Source: Bacillus sp. AFS029637 (lineage in GTDB: Bacteria; Bacillota; Bacilli; Bacillales; Bacillaceae_G). From it: a DNA stretch of 64,000 nt. Under the pieces are notes generated by a model. That model did no database searches, was not told the origin of the DNA, and was given only the letters and a program-made list of their open reading frames with translations. Position numbers and translations under genes: made by a program. Location: NCBI RefSeq assembly GCF_002584985.1, contig NZ_NUPZ01000040.1:245036-309035 (forward strand). Direction: 5' to 3'. This document shows positions 10,747 to 19,637 of this stretch, in pieces. How positions within the stretch are numbered: the stretch's first letter is position 1; the number at the start of each line of letters is the position of its first letter.

Positions 10747-11109
10747 TTATTTGAGGCCTTTCACATTATTCGCATTAATTTCTAGCCCATGTTTTTTTGC
10801 AACTTCAGCGATTCGTTCATAGCGACTTAACTTCTCTACTTCAGCCTGTAACTCTTGATTTTCTTTTTGCTGATTCACAATTTTTTCTTCTATTGTCGCC
10901 GCTTCTACATTCACTTGATAAAGCCCTGCTTTATTTCCAATAAACGCTACACAGGCATACAATAAAAAGCCAATAAACGCTACATACAACAGTTTTTCGA
11001 TTCTTGTAATTTTCGCTTTAGCATTTGGCTTAACCATCTGCTGTGGGGGTGTTTGAATCTGGACCTCTTCTTGCACTTGTTGTTTGTACTTTACAGCTAA
11101 GTTACTCAT
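10747..11109 (-). CDS. ftsL: FtsL, divisome membrane protein
   Basis: This 120-residue bitopic protein has a polar, basic cytoplasmic N-terminus, one membrane segment at about residues 44-62, and an external helix with heptad spacing. That is the expected build of FtsL, which forms a complex with DivIC and DivIB and activates FtsW-PBP2B. Sequence conservation in FtsL is low, so position between rsmH and pbpB is the main support. It starts 15 bp after the rsmH stop codon, in one operon. Confidence 0.9.
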   Translation of the reverse strand: MSNLAVKYKQQVQEEVQIQTPPQQMVKPNAKAKITRIEKLLYVAFIGFLLYACVAFIGNKAGLYQVNVEAATIEEKIVNQQKENQELQAEVEKLSRYERIAEVAKKHGLEINANNVKGLK

Positions 11110-11124
11110 ACCTCTCTCCCCTTT

Positions 11125-12057
11125 TTATCGTTTTTCAGCGATCCTCAACTTCGCAGAACGCGCTCGATTATTTTCTTCTAGCTCTATATCAGAAGGTAAA
11201 ATCGGTTTTCTTGTAATAAGCTTTAATTTTGGTTTGAATTCCTCAGGAATAATTGGTAATCCTGGCGGCAATTGTGGCGTTGTACTATTTCGCTTAAACG
11301 TTGTTTTACAAATACGGTCTTCTAAAGAATGGAATGTTATAACACTGATTCTTCCACCTGGCTTGACCATGCCAATCGCAGATTCCAAAGCCTCTTCAAA
11401 CACTTTCAATTCATCATTTACAGCAATACGAATCGCCTGGAACACACGTTTCGCAGGATGTCCACCAGTTCTACGAGCAGGAGCCGGAATACCTTCTTTA
11501 ATTAGTTCTACTAACTCCCCGGTTGTTTCAATAGCTTTATTCTCACGATACGCTTCAATTTTCCTTGCTATTTGTTTTGAAAATTTCTCTTCACCATACT
11601 GGAAGAAAATTCTTACGAGTTGTTCATATGACCAGCTGTTTACAACATCATATGCTGTTAATGGGGCATCTTGATCCATCCGCATATCTAACGGCGCATC
11701 ATGATGGTAACTAAAGCCACGCTCTGGTGTGTCTAATTGTGGAGATGAAACACCTAAATCGAATAAAATACCATCTACTTCTGTTATACCTAATTCCTGT
11801 AGTTTTTCAGATAAATAACGGAAATTACTCTTTACTGTTACAAACTGCTCACCGTATGAAGAAAATTTTTCTTTCGCATTTTGAATCGCTATCTCATCTT
11901 GATCAAACGCTATTAATTTTCCGCCATCAGTTAATTGGGATAATAGATAAGAACTATGTCCTCCTCCCCCCAGTGTACAATCTACATATGTACCACCTGG
12001 CTTTATATCTAAGCCGTCTACCGTTTCTTTCAAAAGTACTGTTACGTGTTTAAACAT
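11125..12057 (-). CDS. rsmH: RsmH (MraW), 16S rRNA (cytosine1402-N4)-methyltransferase
   Basis: This 310-residue S-adenosylmethionine-dependent methyltransferase modifies C1402 in the ribosomal decoding centre. It starts [11 protein letters not shown], and the SAM-binding segment [10 protein letters not shown] is at residues 26-35. The inner helical insert and the [10 protein letters not shown] motif near residue 237 are typical of MraW. It is the first gene of the dcw run in this window. mraZ, which normally precedes it, is not found upstream. The ribosome site (AGGTG) is weak for this organism. Confidence 0.96.
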   Translation of the reverse strand: MFKHVTVLLKETVDGLDIKPGGTYVDCTLGGGGHSSYLLSQLTDGGKLIAFDQDEIAIQNAKEKFSSYGEQFVTVKSNFRYLSEKLQELGITEVDGILFDLGVSSPQLDTPERGFSYHHDAPLDMRMDQDAPLTAYDVVNSWSYEQLVRIFFQYGEEKFSKQIARKIEAYRENKAIETTGELVELIKEGIPAPARRTGGHPAKRVFQAIRIAVNDELKVFEEALESAIGMVKPGGRISVITFHSLEDRICKTTFKRNSTTPQLPPGLPIIPEEFKPKLKLITRKPILPSDIELEENNRARSAKLRIAEKR

Positions 12058-12401
12058 TGTTGCACCTACTCTTTTTCCAATTAATTATGTTGAATGCATC
12101 CCTTCCTCTACACGCATATTCCACGATTAGAGAACGAGATACTACTAAAGAACGACTCATTTAACTTGCCTACAAAGGCAGCGTACTATACAAATCGCTA
12201 TTTTCTTTTATTATATACTAAATTTTATCATCTTTTGCGGGAATTTAAATAAAAAACTGTCGAAAAAGATAATAATACGTTTACATTTTGTGCTATTTTG
12301 TCATATATTTAAGTATCCTGCATAATTACGATATTCACCTTTTTTAAATTGATAATTCAGAAAAATTTCACTTCACAGTAAATTCAACAGAACAAAAATA
12401 A
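12058..12401. other. Intergenic region upstream of rsmH; no mraZ
   Basis: This spacer holds no open frame resembling MraZ on either strand. On the minus strand a TATAAT sits at 12210-12215, which could be the -10 of the rsmH promoter, but the matching -35 is poor. A small hairpin lies around 12166-12183. The rest is AT-rich and unassigned. Confidence 0.45.
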
Positions 12402-12425
12402 AATCCTGCTCCTAAGAGCAAGATT
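12402..12425 (-). terminator. Terminator of bshC
   Basis: A 10-bp stem with one G-U pair (12402-12411 with 12416-12425) and a 4-base loop lies directly after the bshC stop codon. On the minus strand it is followed by TTATTTTTG. Confidence 0.75.
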
Positions 12426-14042
12426 CTATAGTTTTATAACGTGATGTTTTCCATTCCAAGAAAACGGTTTTTCCATTACACGATCAACGAAATCCAAACC
12501 GAATTGATTTAAATAGTAACATACATTCCACACACGCTCTTGCGGCGCTCCCAATGGACGGAGTGCAAATTGCATGCGACGGAATTTATTTAGTTCCACT
12601 TCATGTTTTTTCTCAACATTTCTTTTCAGCATTCTTTCCAATAGTTCAATTTGTTCATTTATCTTCAATTCATTTTTCCCTGCAAATGCACTTAATCCTG
12701 GATCTATTTTCTTCACAAACTGCTGTAATGATGCGTGAATATCCATTATTTCTTTTTTCGCCTCTACAAATCGCTCATCTATCGGTTCCTCTATTCGATT
12801 AGACAACCAGTTTTCACGCAGCCTATCTACATTCTTTAAAAATGGATCACTCTCTTGTAATTGTAAATCTTCCACATCTGTCGCTATATCCCTCTCCACA
12901 TAAGTAATTGTAATACGTGGAACGACAGGTGGCATTCGGAAGCCGACAGTATGAAATACTTGTTGCAATTCACTCCAGTAAGCTAATTCTCCCGGACCTC
13001 CAATAAACGCAAGAGTAGGAAATACATACTCTTGCATAAGCGGGCGTGTTACAACATTATTACTAAAACGTTCTGGATTTCTTTCCATCTCTTCAATTAA
13101 TTCTTCATAAGAAAAGGAATACGCTCCATCTTTTCCAATAAACTTCCCTTGATCATCTTCAAGTAGTACTCGCTCATTATCAATTTCCATGAATATATGC
13201 ACCGCATTAATCTTTGTTTCAATAATCGGTTTATATCCTAATTCTTTAATTACTTCCTGTTGATTATGAAGCCCCTCTTGCACTTCCTTATACTTGCTTA
13301 TAATTTTCTTAAAAAACGGCACTTCTAATTTTCTCAATTCAGGATGATGTGAATCAACAAGAATTAAGCCAGAGCTAGCGAAAATTTTAGTAATAAGGTA
13401 ACCAAAGAAATCTACATACGTATTCGATTTTCCTAAAGCATCATCAATAAATTGTAATACATCCTTAGTAAAATTCGTTTCTGGATATGTTTTAAAAATC
13501 TCTTCAATCCACTTTCTACAGTCTTCCACAGAGAGTTCCGACTCTGAAGCACTCGCCTTTTTCGGATTACGATCATGAAAAATAGTCTTTTTTATGTTTT
13601 TATTCTTCATTACAAAAGTATGATTAATTTCATCCATATCATGATCTTCACCCGCAATCCAGAAAACAGGAACAACTTTAACACCTAGACTTTCTTCCTT
13701 TTCCTTCGCAAGCTGTAAAATTGAAATAATTTTATGAATTGTATATAGCGGTCCAGTTAATAGCCCTGCTTGTTGTCCAGCTATAACAACATATGTATTT
13801 TCATCCCCAAGCGCTTTTACATTTTGAATTGTAGTTTCTCCCGCTTGTAATTTTGTATTATATTCTAATAAATGCGCTACTAAATCTTGGCGGAAAAACT
13901 CCCTCTCACGCAAATCATGTAAACGCTGTTTAAAAGCATCTTCTGTTAACATATAATCAAAACACGACTGTATCTCTTTTTCACCGTTCATATAGTCCGC
14001 TACAACACCTTGTTGCGGAACAGAGATTTCTTTTATCTCCAT
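12426..14042 (-). CDS. bshC: BshC, putative cysteine ligase of bacillithiol synthesis
   Basis: This 538-residue protein is the last enzyme of the bacillithiol pathway and joins cysteine to GlcN-malate. It contains the nucleotide-binding-like segment VIAGQQAGLLTGPLYT and WIAGEDHD, which are well conserved in BshC. A C-terminal helical region (KINEQIELLERML) looks like the coiled coil used for dimerisation. The frame is open to 14111, but ATG at 14042 has the good AAAGGAAG ribosome site and the MEIKEI start. It is in the same place (panE-bshC-dcw) as in B. subtilis. Confidence 0.92.
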   Translation of the reverse strand: MEIKEISVPQQGVVADYMNGEKEIQSCFDYMLTEDAFKQRLHDLREREFFRQDLVAHLLEYNTKLQAGETTIQNVKALGDENTYVVIAGQQAGLLTGPLYTIHKIISILQLAKEKEESLGVKVVPVFWIAGEDHDMDEINHTFVMKNKNIKKTIFHDRNPKKASASESELSVEDCRKWIEEIFKTYPETNFTKDVLQFIDDALGKSNTYVDFFGYLITKIFASSGLILVDSHHPELRKLEVPFFKKIISKYKEVQEGLHNQQEVIKELGYKPIIETKINAVHIFMEIDNERVLLEDDQGKFIGKDGAYSFSYEELIEEMERNPERFSNNVVTRPLMQEYVFPTLAFIGGPGELAYWSELQQVFHTVGFRMPPVVPRITITYVERDIATDVEDLQLQESDPFLKNVDRLRENWLSNRIEEPIDERFVEAKKEIMDIHASLQQFVKKIDPGLSAFAGKNELKINEQIELLERMLKRNVEKKHEVELNKFRRMQFALRPLGAPQERVWNVCYYLNQFGLDFVDRVMEKPFSWNGKHHVIKL

Positions 14043-14121
14043 ATAATTCTTCCTTTCGTATCCTGTTCTCTCACCAATCCACATTGTAGTCAATGTTTCA
14101 AGTAAAAGCAAAGAATAACAC

Positions 14122-15012
14122 TTATACTTTTACTTCTAATCCTTTTATTGCATCGAATAAAAATTGTAGTGTCGGAACTGGTCGTTGCTGTTTCTTAGCT
14201 TCTTCTAATACATATCCAATAATTGCATTAATTTCCGTTTGTCTATTCGCCCTCACGTCCGCTAACATAGATGATGTATTACGAGACGTTCTTTCACATA
14301 CATGTCTTACCATTTGCCATACAATCTCTTTTTCTTCTTCAACAAGAAAAACGACTTCCCTGAATACTTGCTCCATCATTTGATAAAAAAACGGATTAGA
14401 AATCAACTCTCCGTTCTGAACTCGTAATAACGCTGTCAACGGATTAATACATACATTAACTATTAATTTTTTGTGCATAACGTCCTTCCAATCAGATTCT
14501 ATTTGAATCGGAAAATGAGGAAAAGAAAAGCAATTAAATATTTTTTCAAAATGTATAGATTGACCACGCACGACTCCAAACTTCGTAACACCTATCCCAG
14601 TATGATGGACTGTATGCCCCTCTTCTTTTTTCGCACCATGTTCTACAATTCCAACAGCTATATTTTCATTCCCTATTTTCTGCATAGCATAAAGATGTGA
14701 CATTCCATTTTGCAAAAAGACTAATGATGATTCTCCCTGCACAAAAGATAGTATGTCAGTTATATGATATTGCTTTACGGCAATAAATATAAAGTCTAAC
14801 TTCTGCTGCGGCATACTTTCTATTGGTAAAACCGACGGGAATACTGTTTCACATACTCCATCCCTAACACAAGTCACACCCGTTACACTCAATTCCTCTG
14901 CCTGTTTAGCCGTTCTTGTAAACAACGTAACATCTTGATTATTTTTTTGTAAGTAAAACGTATACAATAGACCAATAGCTCCTGGTCCTACAATCCCAAT
15001 TTTCATCTTCAC
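14122..15012 (-). CDS. panE: 2-dehydropantoate 2-reductase (PanE family)
   Basis: This 296-residue NADPH-dependent reductase has an N-terminal Rossmann loop (GIVGPGAIG, residues 6-14) and the PanE C-terminal helical domain, with CINPLTALL as the conserved Asn-containing motif. PanE reduces ketopantoate to pantoate for coenzyme A. It corresponds to B. subtilis ylbQ, next to bshC. Bacillus genomes may carry two PanE-like proteins, so which one is the main pantoate enzyme cannot be told from sequence. Confidence 0.88.
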   Translation of the reverse strand: MKMKIGIVGPGAIGLLYTFYLQKNNQDVTLFTRTAKQAEELSVTGVTCVRDGVCETVFPSVLPIESMPQQKLDFIFIAVKQYHITDILSFVQGESSLVFLQNGMSHLYAMQKIGNENIAVGIVEHGAKKEEGHTVHHTGIGVTKFGVVRGQSIHFEKIFNCFSFPHFPIQIESDWKDVMHKKLIVNVCINPLTALLRVQNGELISNPFFYQMMEQVFREVVFLVEEEKEIVWQMVRHVCERTSRNTSSMLADVRANRQTEINAIIGYVLEEAKKQQRPVPTLQFLFDAIKGLEVKV

Positions 15013-15312
15013 ACAAGGAACTCATATGAACAAGTTACATAAGTTCTCTTGCCCTCCCCCCTTTTATATCTTTCTAAATCATGTTAATACACCTAATGAT
15101 TTCACTGTTTCTTGACAAATAAACGCAACCTCTTCTTTCACTATGTATATACTACCTATTAATATGCTCCTTCTCTTAGTTTAGCAAATCCTCAAAAAAA
15201 TAATAAAAGAAATATACTATATTCTTCATAAAAATCAAAAAATGAGTTATACTATTATTATAAATATTTTTACTTTTCTGCATTCAACAAGATAAGAAAA
15301 GGATGTGATGTA
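15013..15312. other. Divergent intergenic region panE / ylbP
   Basis: The 300-bp spacer is AT-rich and contains no further gene that I can see. It must hold the panE promoter (minus) and the ylbP promoter (plus). A TATTATTATAAAT stretch near 15252-15264 is a possible ylbP -10 region, but no clear -35 is present. Confidence 0.3.
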
Positions 15313-15786
15313 ATGGGATTCCCAAAAGTTGAGCGTTTGCTCATCAATTATAAAACATTAGATGAATTTAAAAACTTTAAAGGTTGCGGTGCTCAAGAAC
15401 TATCCATGCTAGAAGAATTACAAGCGAACATTATTGAAAATGATAGTGAATCTCCATTTTATGGTATTTATTATGGGGGATCATTAATTGCACGTATGAG
15501 TCTATACATGAAAAGGAACGGCGGGGAACCATTCGAAATTACAGGTACTTACCTAGAACTCTATAAACTTGAAGTATTACCGACTTTCCAAAAACAAGGA
15601 TTCGGACAAATGCTTGTAAATTATGCGAAACAACTACAGTTCCCAATTAAAACGATAGCGCGTATCCATTCATCTGGTTTTTGGGATAAATTAAATTTCC
15701 AACCTGTATCAGTACCTGATGGTGATTTTTACGTTTGGCAACCAGAAACAAATTTGAATGCGGTTACAAACGAAGAATCCGCATAA
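15313..15786 (+). CDS. ylbP: YlbP, GNAT-family N-acetyltransferase
   Basis: This 157-residue protein has the GNAT layout: strand motif GTYLELYKLEVLP followed by the acetyl-CoA loop FQKQGFGQML (the Q/RxxGxG/A pattern) at about residues 95-104. Its substrate is unknown. It starts at an ATG with AAAGGATGTGATGTA upstream. It faces the RsfA-family gene across a shared bidirectional terminator and corresponds in order to B. subtilis ylbP. Confidence 0.85.
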   Translation: MGFPKVERLLINYKTLDEFKNFKGCGAQELSMLEELQANIIENDSESPFYGIYYGGSLIARMSLYMKRNGGEPFEITGTYLELYKLEVLPTFQKQGFGQMLVNYAKQLQFPIKTIARIHSSGFWDKLNFQPVSVPDGDFYVWQPETNLNAVTNEESA

Positions 15787-15791
15787 AAAAT

Positions 15792-15822
15792 AAAAAAACA
15801 GCTACATAGCAGCTGTTTTTTT
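15792..15822. terminator. Bidirectional terminator ylbP / rsfA-like gene
   Basis: A perfect 12-bp stem (15792-15803 with 15811-15822) has A and T runs on both flanks, so it can end transcription from both sides. It overlaps the stop codon of the minus-strand gene. Confidence 0.85.
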
Positions 15823-16327
15823 ATTTCTTTAACTTCTCTAATTTTCCATTCGAACGAGCGCTATTTCTTTCCGCAACCATTACACTTCTTTTTTGATCGA
15901 TATAATCAAGCAACGTTCTATATTCTTCCTCATATACTGATAATCGCTCCAAAAGACGTTCTCTCTCTGTTTGTAACGATTCAACTTGTTGTTGCAGCAC
16001 CATTAAAGAATTTTCATCTTTATAATTTTGCAAGAAATCGATGACATCATTCAATGTAATTGACGTAGGTTCTAACACCTTCGTCTCTTTCACTTCATAA
16101 TTCTCTACTTTACGCAGTTGCTTCGCTTCTTCAATACGTTCTTTATATTGCTTTCTAACATAAGAATTCCATCTAAACCCACATGCTGCTGGTGTACGAG
16201 ACAAATGTCTTCCCACTTCTTTAAAGGCAGAAAGCTGTGTCCCACCTTCTCGAATATGCCGGAGTACTACTTCTGCCAGAAGCAAATCTTCATCATCAGT
16301 CCAAGCATCTTGTCTTGTTGTCGCCAT
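15821..16327 (-). CDS. ylbO: RsfA-family transcriptional regulator (YlbO-like)
   Basis: This 168-residue protein starts [14 protein letters not shown] and has an N-terminal SANT/Myb-like domain (tryptophans near residues 8 and 54, [14 protein letters not shown]). The C-terminus is a long glutamate-rich coiled coil. This is the RsfA family; RsfA is a prespore regulator acting with sigma F. The position beside rpmF matches ylbO. The frame is open to 16363, but ATG 16327 has GGGAGGA eight bases upstream. The targets are unknown. Confidence 0.8.
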   Translation of the reverse strand: MATTRQDAWTDDEDLLLAEVVLRHIREGGTQLSAFKEVGRHLSRTPAACGFRWNSYVRKQYKERIEEAKQLRKVENYEVKETKVLEPTSITLNDVIDFLQNYKDENSLMVLQQQVESLQTERERLLERLSVYEEEYRTLLDYIDQKRSVMVAERNSARSNGKLEKLKK

Positions 16328-16414
16328 CTCTCTAGTCCTCCCTATGCATTTTTTATTAAACATATGCAGTTACTAGAAAAGATAGAATACATCAATTAAA
16401 GAATTAGACAAAAA

Positions 16415-16448
16415 AAATAAACGTAGAAGATATCTTCTACGTTTATTT
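16415..16448 (-). terminator. Terminator of rpmF
   Basis: A perfect 16-bp inverted repeat (16415-16430 with 16433-16448) is followed on the minus strand by eight T residues, directly after rpmF. Confidence 0.85.
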
Positions 16449-16455
16449 CCCGCAA

Positions 16456-16629
16456 TTACTTGCTGATTACTTCTTTACCTTTGTAAGTACCGCATGCTTT
16501 ACATACACGGTGAGCTAATTTCGCTTCACCACAGCTTGGGCACTCTACCATACCAGGTACTGATAATTTGAAATGCGTACGACGCTTTCTTTTTACTGTT
16601 TTAGAAGTTCTTCTAAAAGGTACAGCCAT
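16456..16629 (-). CDS. rpmF: Ribosomal protein bL32
   Basis: This 57-residue ribosomal protein of the 50S subunit starts [10 protein letters not shown], has a basic N-terminal half and carries two CxxC pairs (CPSC and CKAC) that bind zinc, the C+ form of bL32. The frame extends upstream, but ATG 16629 with AAGGAGGTGGGAAGA just before it is the standard start. It follows ylbN (DUF177) by 61 bp, the usual pairing in bacteria. Confidence 0.97.
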
Positions 16630-16690
16630 TCTTCCCACCTCCTTAAAAGAAATAGTTATTTTCATATGAAGGCCTGAACCAGTCTTCCGA

Positions 16691-17191
16691 TTATTTGTCA
16701 AAAAACTTTGCAAGTCCTGCCAACCTTGGATCAACAGGCTTTTCTTTGTTTTCTTCCGAAATCACTTGCCAGTCTTGACCTTGCGTCGGTGCTCCACCAG
16801 AAACATCATCACTGAAAATTTGCATTGGAATCTCCAAAAGTATATTTTCCTTGATTACGGGCAGTAAGTCAAGTACTTCTCCTTCTAAACAATGAATTTC
16901 AGCTTCCGTTTCAAAATCTTCTTCTGAAGTTTGGAACACCTCAGTTGTTTTAATGTCAAATGGTAATGTCACATCTACTAAAGAGCGAGAACATGGTAAC
17001 ACCATGCTTCCTGTTATATGTAGATGAAACGTAAACTTACCGGAGCCAAAATCAACTCTTCCTGTTACATGAACAGGATTAATTTCACGAATATCTTTCT
17101 CGACCTCTTTTAGCTCACTTACATCTACCATCTCATCCAATGTCAATCCTTTATTTCTCAATTTATTCAATTGATGGATGGACCATTTCAT
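16691..17191 (-). CDS. ylbN: YlbN, DUF177/YceD-family protein
   Basis: This 166-residue protein belongs to the DUF177 (YceD) family, which is almost always encoded upstream of rpmF and is linked to 23S rRNA accumulation. It has the family motif [13 protein letters not shown] near residue 87 and an acidic C-terminus ending [13 protein letters not shown]. The gene is driven by a near-perfect sigma-A promoter at 17220-17248 that shares its -35 with the divergent tmcAL promoter. Confidence 0.92.
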
Positions 17192-17219
17192 ATCATATCA
17201 CCTCAAGGCAACAAACAAA

Positions 17220-17248
17220 ATTATAGCTAGCCATTTTATATTTGTCAA
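17220..17248 (-). promoter_or_regulatory. Sigma-A promoter for ylbN-rpmF
   Basis: On the minus strand TTGACA (17243-17248), a 17-bp spacer and TATAAT (17220-17225) form a perfect consensus sigma-A promoter. It lies about 30 bp upstream of the ylbN start. Its -35 overlaps that of the divergent promoter by five bases. Confidence 0.9.
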
Positions 17249-17270
17249 TGTTTTTTCTTTACACTATAAT
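17242..17270 (+). promoter_or_regulatory. Sigma-A promoter for tmcAL
   Basis: TTGTCA (17242-17247), a 17-bp spacer and TATAAT (17265-17270) form a strong sigma-A promoter. Transcription should start near 17277, about 68 bases before the proposed ATA start codon. Confidence 0.9.
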
Positions 17271-17344
17271 GAAGTCATCATAGTAAATATTATATAGAGT
17301 ATCATGTTTTTCAAAAAGATGCTACATCGAAAGGAGAGATTACC

Positions 17345-18586
17345 ATAAAAGCCAGTGGTATTGTTGTTGAATATAACCCTTTTCATAACGGTCATGATTA
17401 TCATGTGCAACAAACAAAAAAGTTAACACACTCTGATATTACAATCGCCGTTATGAGTGGCCCTTTTTTACAGCGTGGTGAGCCGGCACTCCTATCTAAA
17501 TGGTACCGCACCAAAATGGCCTTAGAAAGCGGCGTAGACCTTGTTGTAGAGCTTCCATATGCTTTCGCCACACAAAAGGCTGAAACATTTGCAAACGGCG
17601 CTATTTCCATTTTAAACGCCTTACATGTTTCTGAAATTTGTTTCGGTAGTGAAGATGGACTAATTGAAAATTTCTATAATACCATCTCTGTACAAAAAAA
17701 CGAAGAAGAAACTTTTAATCGACTTGTTAAAAAATATATGAACACAGGTAATAGTTACGCAAAAGCTACATCCGAAGCCTTCTTGCATATTTTACCATCC
17801 GAAAAAAACATAGACATGTCGCAGCCAAATAATATTTTAGGCTTCCAATACATGAAAGCAATTCTGACGCAAAATAGTTCTATGCAAGCACAAACGATAA
17901 AAAGATTCGCCTCGCATTATCATGATGAAACGTTTACTGACCAACATATCGCTAGCGCAACAAGCATTCGTAAACAGCTCTTTAGCGAAATTAGTTCATT
18001 TACAGAAATTGAGCCTTTTATCCCAAAAGCAACCGCTTCACTTTTAGCAAATTACAAACAAAACTACGGGATATTACACAATTGGGAACAATATTTTTCA
18101 TTTTTTAAATACAAACTCATGACGATGTCCCCTAAGAACTTACGACATATATATGAAATAGAAGAAGGTTTGGAGCATCGCATTTTATCAAAAATACAAA
18201 ACAGTTCCTCTTTCTATTCATTCATGGAGGCATTAAAAACTAAACGTTATACATGGACTAGATTACAAAGAGCTTGCACACACATTTTAACAAACACAAC
18301 AAAAGAAGAAATACATAATGCAAATATAGAACAACATGCACCGTATATCCGCCTACTTGGCATGTCACAAAAAGGACAAACTTACCTGTCAAAAAACAAG
18401 AAAAAAATAGAACTTCCCATCCTTACTCATACAAAAACTTTTAATCATCCCACTTTAGATATAGAGCGAAAAGCAAATTCTGTCTATTTCTCCATCATAC
18501 AAGAACCATTACGGACACAACTACTAAAACAAGACGCAACACACCATCCAATCCGTTATGATGAAACCACTGCAAAATTTCTATAA
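17345..18586 (+). CDS. tmcAL: TmcAL (YlbM), tRNA(Met) cytidine acetate ligase, probable AUA start
   Basis: TmcAL makes N4-acetylcytidine at the wobble base of elongator tRNA-Met using acetate and ATP. The nucleotidyltransferase HxGH motif (NPFHNGH, residues 11-17) lies upstream of the first conventional start, a GTG at 17405. The frame aligns with B. subtilis YlbM from its first residue ([17 protein letters not shown]) only if translation starts at ATA 17345-17347. That codon has AAAGGAG upstream at good spacing and gives 413 residues, close to the 415 I recall for B. subtilis. Starting at GTG would delete the catalytic motif. ATT at 17339 is a less likely start because it sits too close to the ribosome site. 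Function is well supported; the start codon is inferred. Confidence 0.88.
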   Translation: MKASGIVVEYNPFHNGHDYHVQQTKKLTHSDITIAVMSGPFLQRGEPALLSKWYRTKMALESGVDLVVELPYAFATQKAETFANGAISILNALHVSEICFGSEDGLIENFYNTISVQKNEEETFNRLVKKYMNTGNSYAKATSEAFLHILPSEKNIDMSQPNNILGFQYMKAILTQNSSMQAQTIKRFASHYHDETFTDQHIASATSIRKQLFSEISSFTEIEPFIPKATASLLANYKQNYGILHNWEQYFSFFKYKLMTMSPKNLRHIYEIEEGLEHRILSKIQNSSSFYSFMEALKTKRYTWTRLQRACTHILTNTTKEEIHNANIEQHAPYIRLLGMSQKGQTYLSKNKKKIELPILTHTKTFNHPTLDIERKANSVYFSIIQEPLRTQLLKQDATHHPIRYDETTAKFL

Positions 18587-18589
18587 GAA

Positions 18590-18613
18590 AAACCTCTCTT
18601 TTCAGAGAGGTTT
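18590..18613. terminator. Bidirectional terminator tmcAL / sepM
   Basis: A 9-bp stem (18590-18598 with 18605-18613) is followed by ATTTTTT on the plus strand and preceded by an A run. It lies between two converging genes and overlaps the sepM stop codon. Confidence 0.8.
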
Positions 18614-19637
18614 ATTTTTTATCACCCATTTTTTCTAAATACATTAATGCATCATCCAACGTATCAACTGGTACAATTTTCATTTTTGTTTTAATATCTT
18701 TCGCAGCCTCCAGTGCATCTTGGTAATTCGATTTCTCTGCACCTTTTTCATTCGGTGCAAAGAACACTTCAGCACCAGCATCACTAGCAGCTACCACTTT
18801 TTGCTGAATACCACCAATTGGACCGATCTCGCCTTTTTCATTGATTGTACCTGTTCCAGCAATTTCGTGTCCTTTCGTTAAATCTTCTTCTACAAGTTGA
18901 TTATATATTTCTAATGTAAACATTAAACCTGCTGATGGACCCCCTATTTCGTGCGAGTCAATTTTCACTTTCGGATCTACTACTAATTCTCTTTCCGTTA
19001 CAATAGAGACACCTATCCCAACACGCCCATTCCCATTTGGGATTGTCTTAACATTTAAATTTTCTTTAAGTTGCTTTCCATCTCTCTTGTACTCAATACT
19101 TACTGTATCGCCCTCTTTTTTCCCAGTCATATACTCAATAAATTGCTCCGTCTTTTCAAATGTTTTTCCATCAACTGCTACGATGACATCCCCAAGCTTA
19201 AGCTTCCCTTCTGATGGCATCCCCTTCGACACTCCGGCTACTAATACACCTTTATTTTCAAAAGAAACGGAACGATTTGCACGTTTATAAGCATTGTAAA
19301 TCGCTGCATTTTGTGAATCTTTCATTGCATAATTTTGACGAAATTGATATTCTTCATCGCTCTCGCCTCTTTGTAATACTTCTTCCGCCTTCGATACATG
19401 TGTATATTTGTTAAACTGCGCTGCTATTAAATTCACAACATTTGCCGGTCCCATTGAAACCGTTACAAGCATAAAATCACCAGATTCTTTTGTTCCCCCC
19501 TCAACTTGAACATACGGCTCTAATTTTGCAGCCATTCCTGGTTTTGTTACATAGTACGGCAAACGCACGTAAACAAGTAACATCGCCAATATCACACCTA
19601 TTAAAATTGCATATATAAAACGAAAACGCTTAAACAT
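18612..19637 (-). CDS. ylbL: SepM/YlbL family PDZ-Lon membrane protease
   Basis: This 341-residue protein has one N-terminal membrane segment (about residues 6-25), a PDZ domain in the middle (GVLVAGVSKGMPSEGKLKLGD) and a C-terminal Lon-type protease domain. The catalytic Ser is in GGPSAGL and the Lys in IQQKVVAA, giving the Lon Ser-Lys dyad. The active site faces outside. In streptococci SepM trims a peptide pheromone; in Bacillus the role is less clear. ATG 19637 has AAGGAG upstream and overlaps the ylbK stop codon by 8 bp, so translation is probably coupled. Confidence 0.9.
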   Translation of the reverse strand: MFKRFRFIYAILIGVILAMLLVYVRLPYYVTKPGMAAKLEPYVQVEGGTKESGDFMLVTVSMGPANVVNLIAAQFNKYTHVSKAEEVLQRGESDEEYQFRQNYAMKDSQNAAIYNAYKRANRSVSFENKGVLVAGVSKGMPSEGKLKLGDVIVAVDGKTFEKTEQFIEYMTGKKEGDTVSIEYKRDGKQLKENLNVKTIPNGNGRVGIGVSIVTERELVVDPKVKIDSHEIGGPSAGLMFTLEIYNQLVEEDLTKGHEIAGTGTINEKGEIGPIGGIQQKVVAASDAGAEVFFAPNEKGAEKSNYQDALEAAKDIKTKMKIVPVDTLDDALMYLEKMGDKK

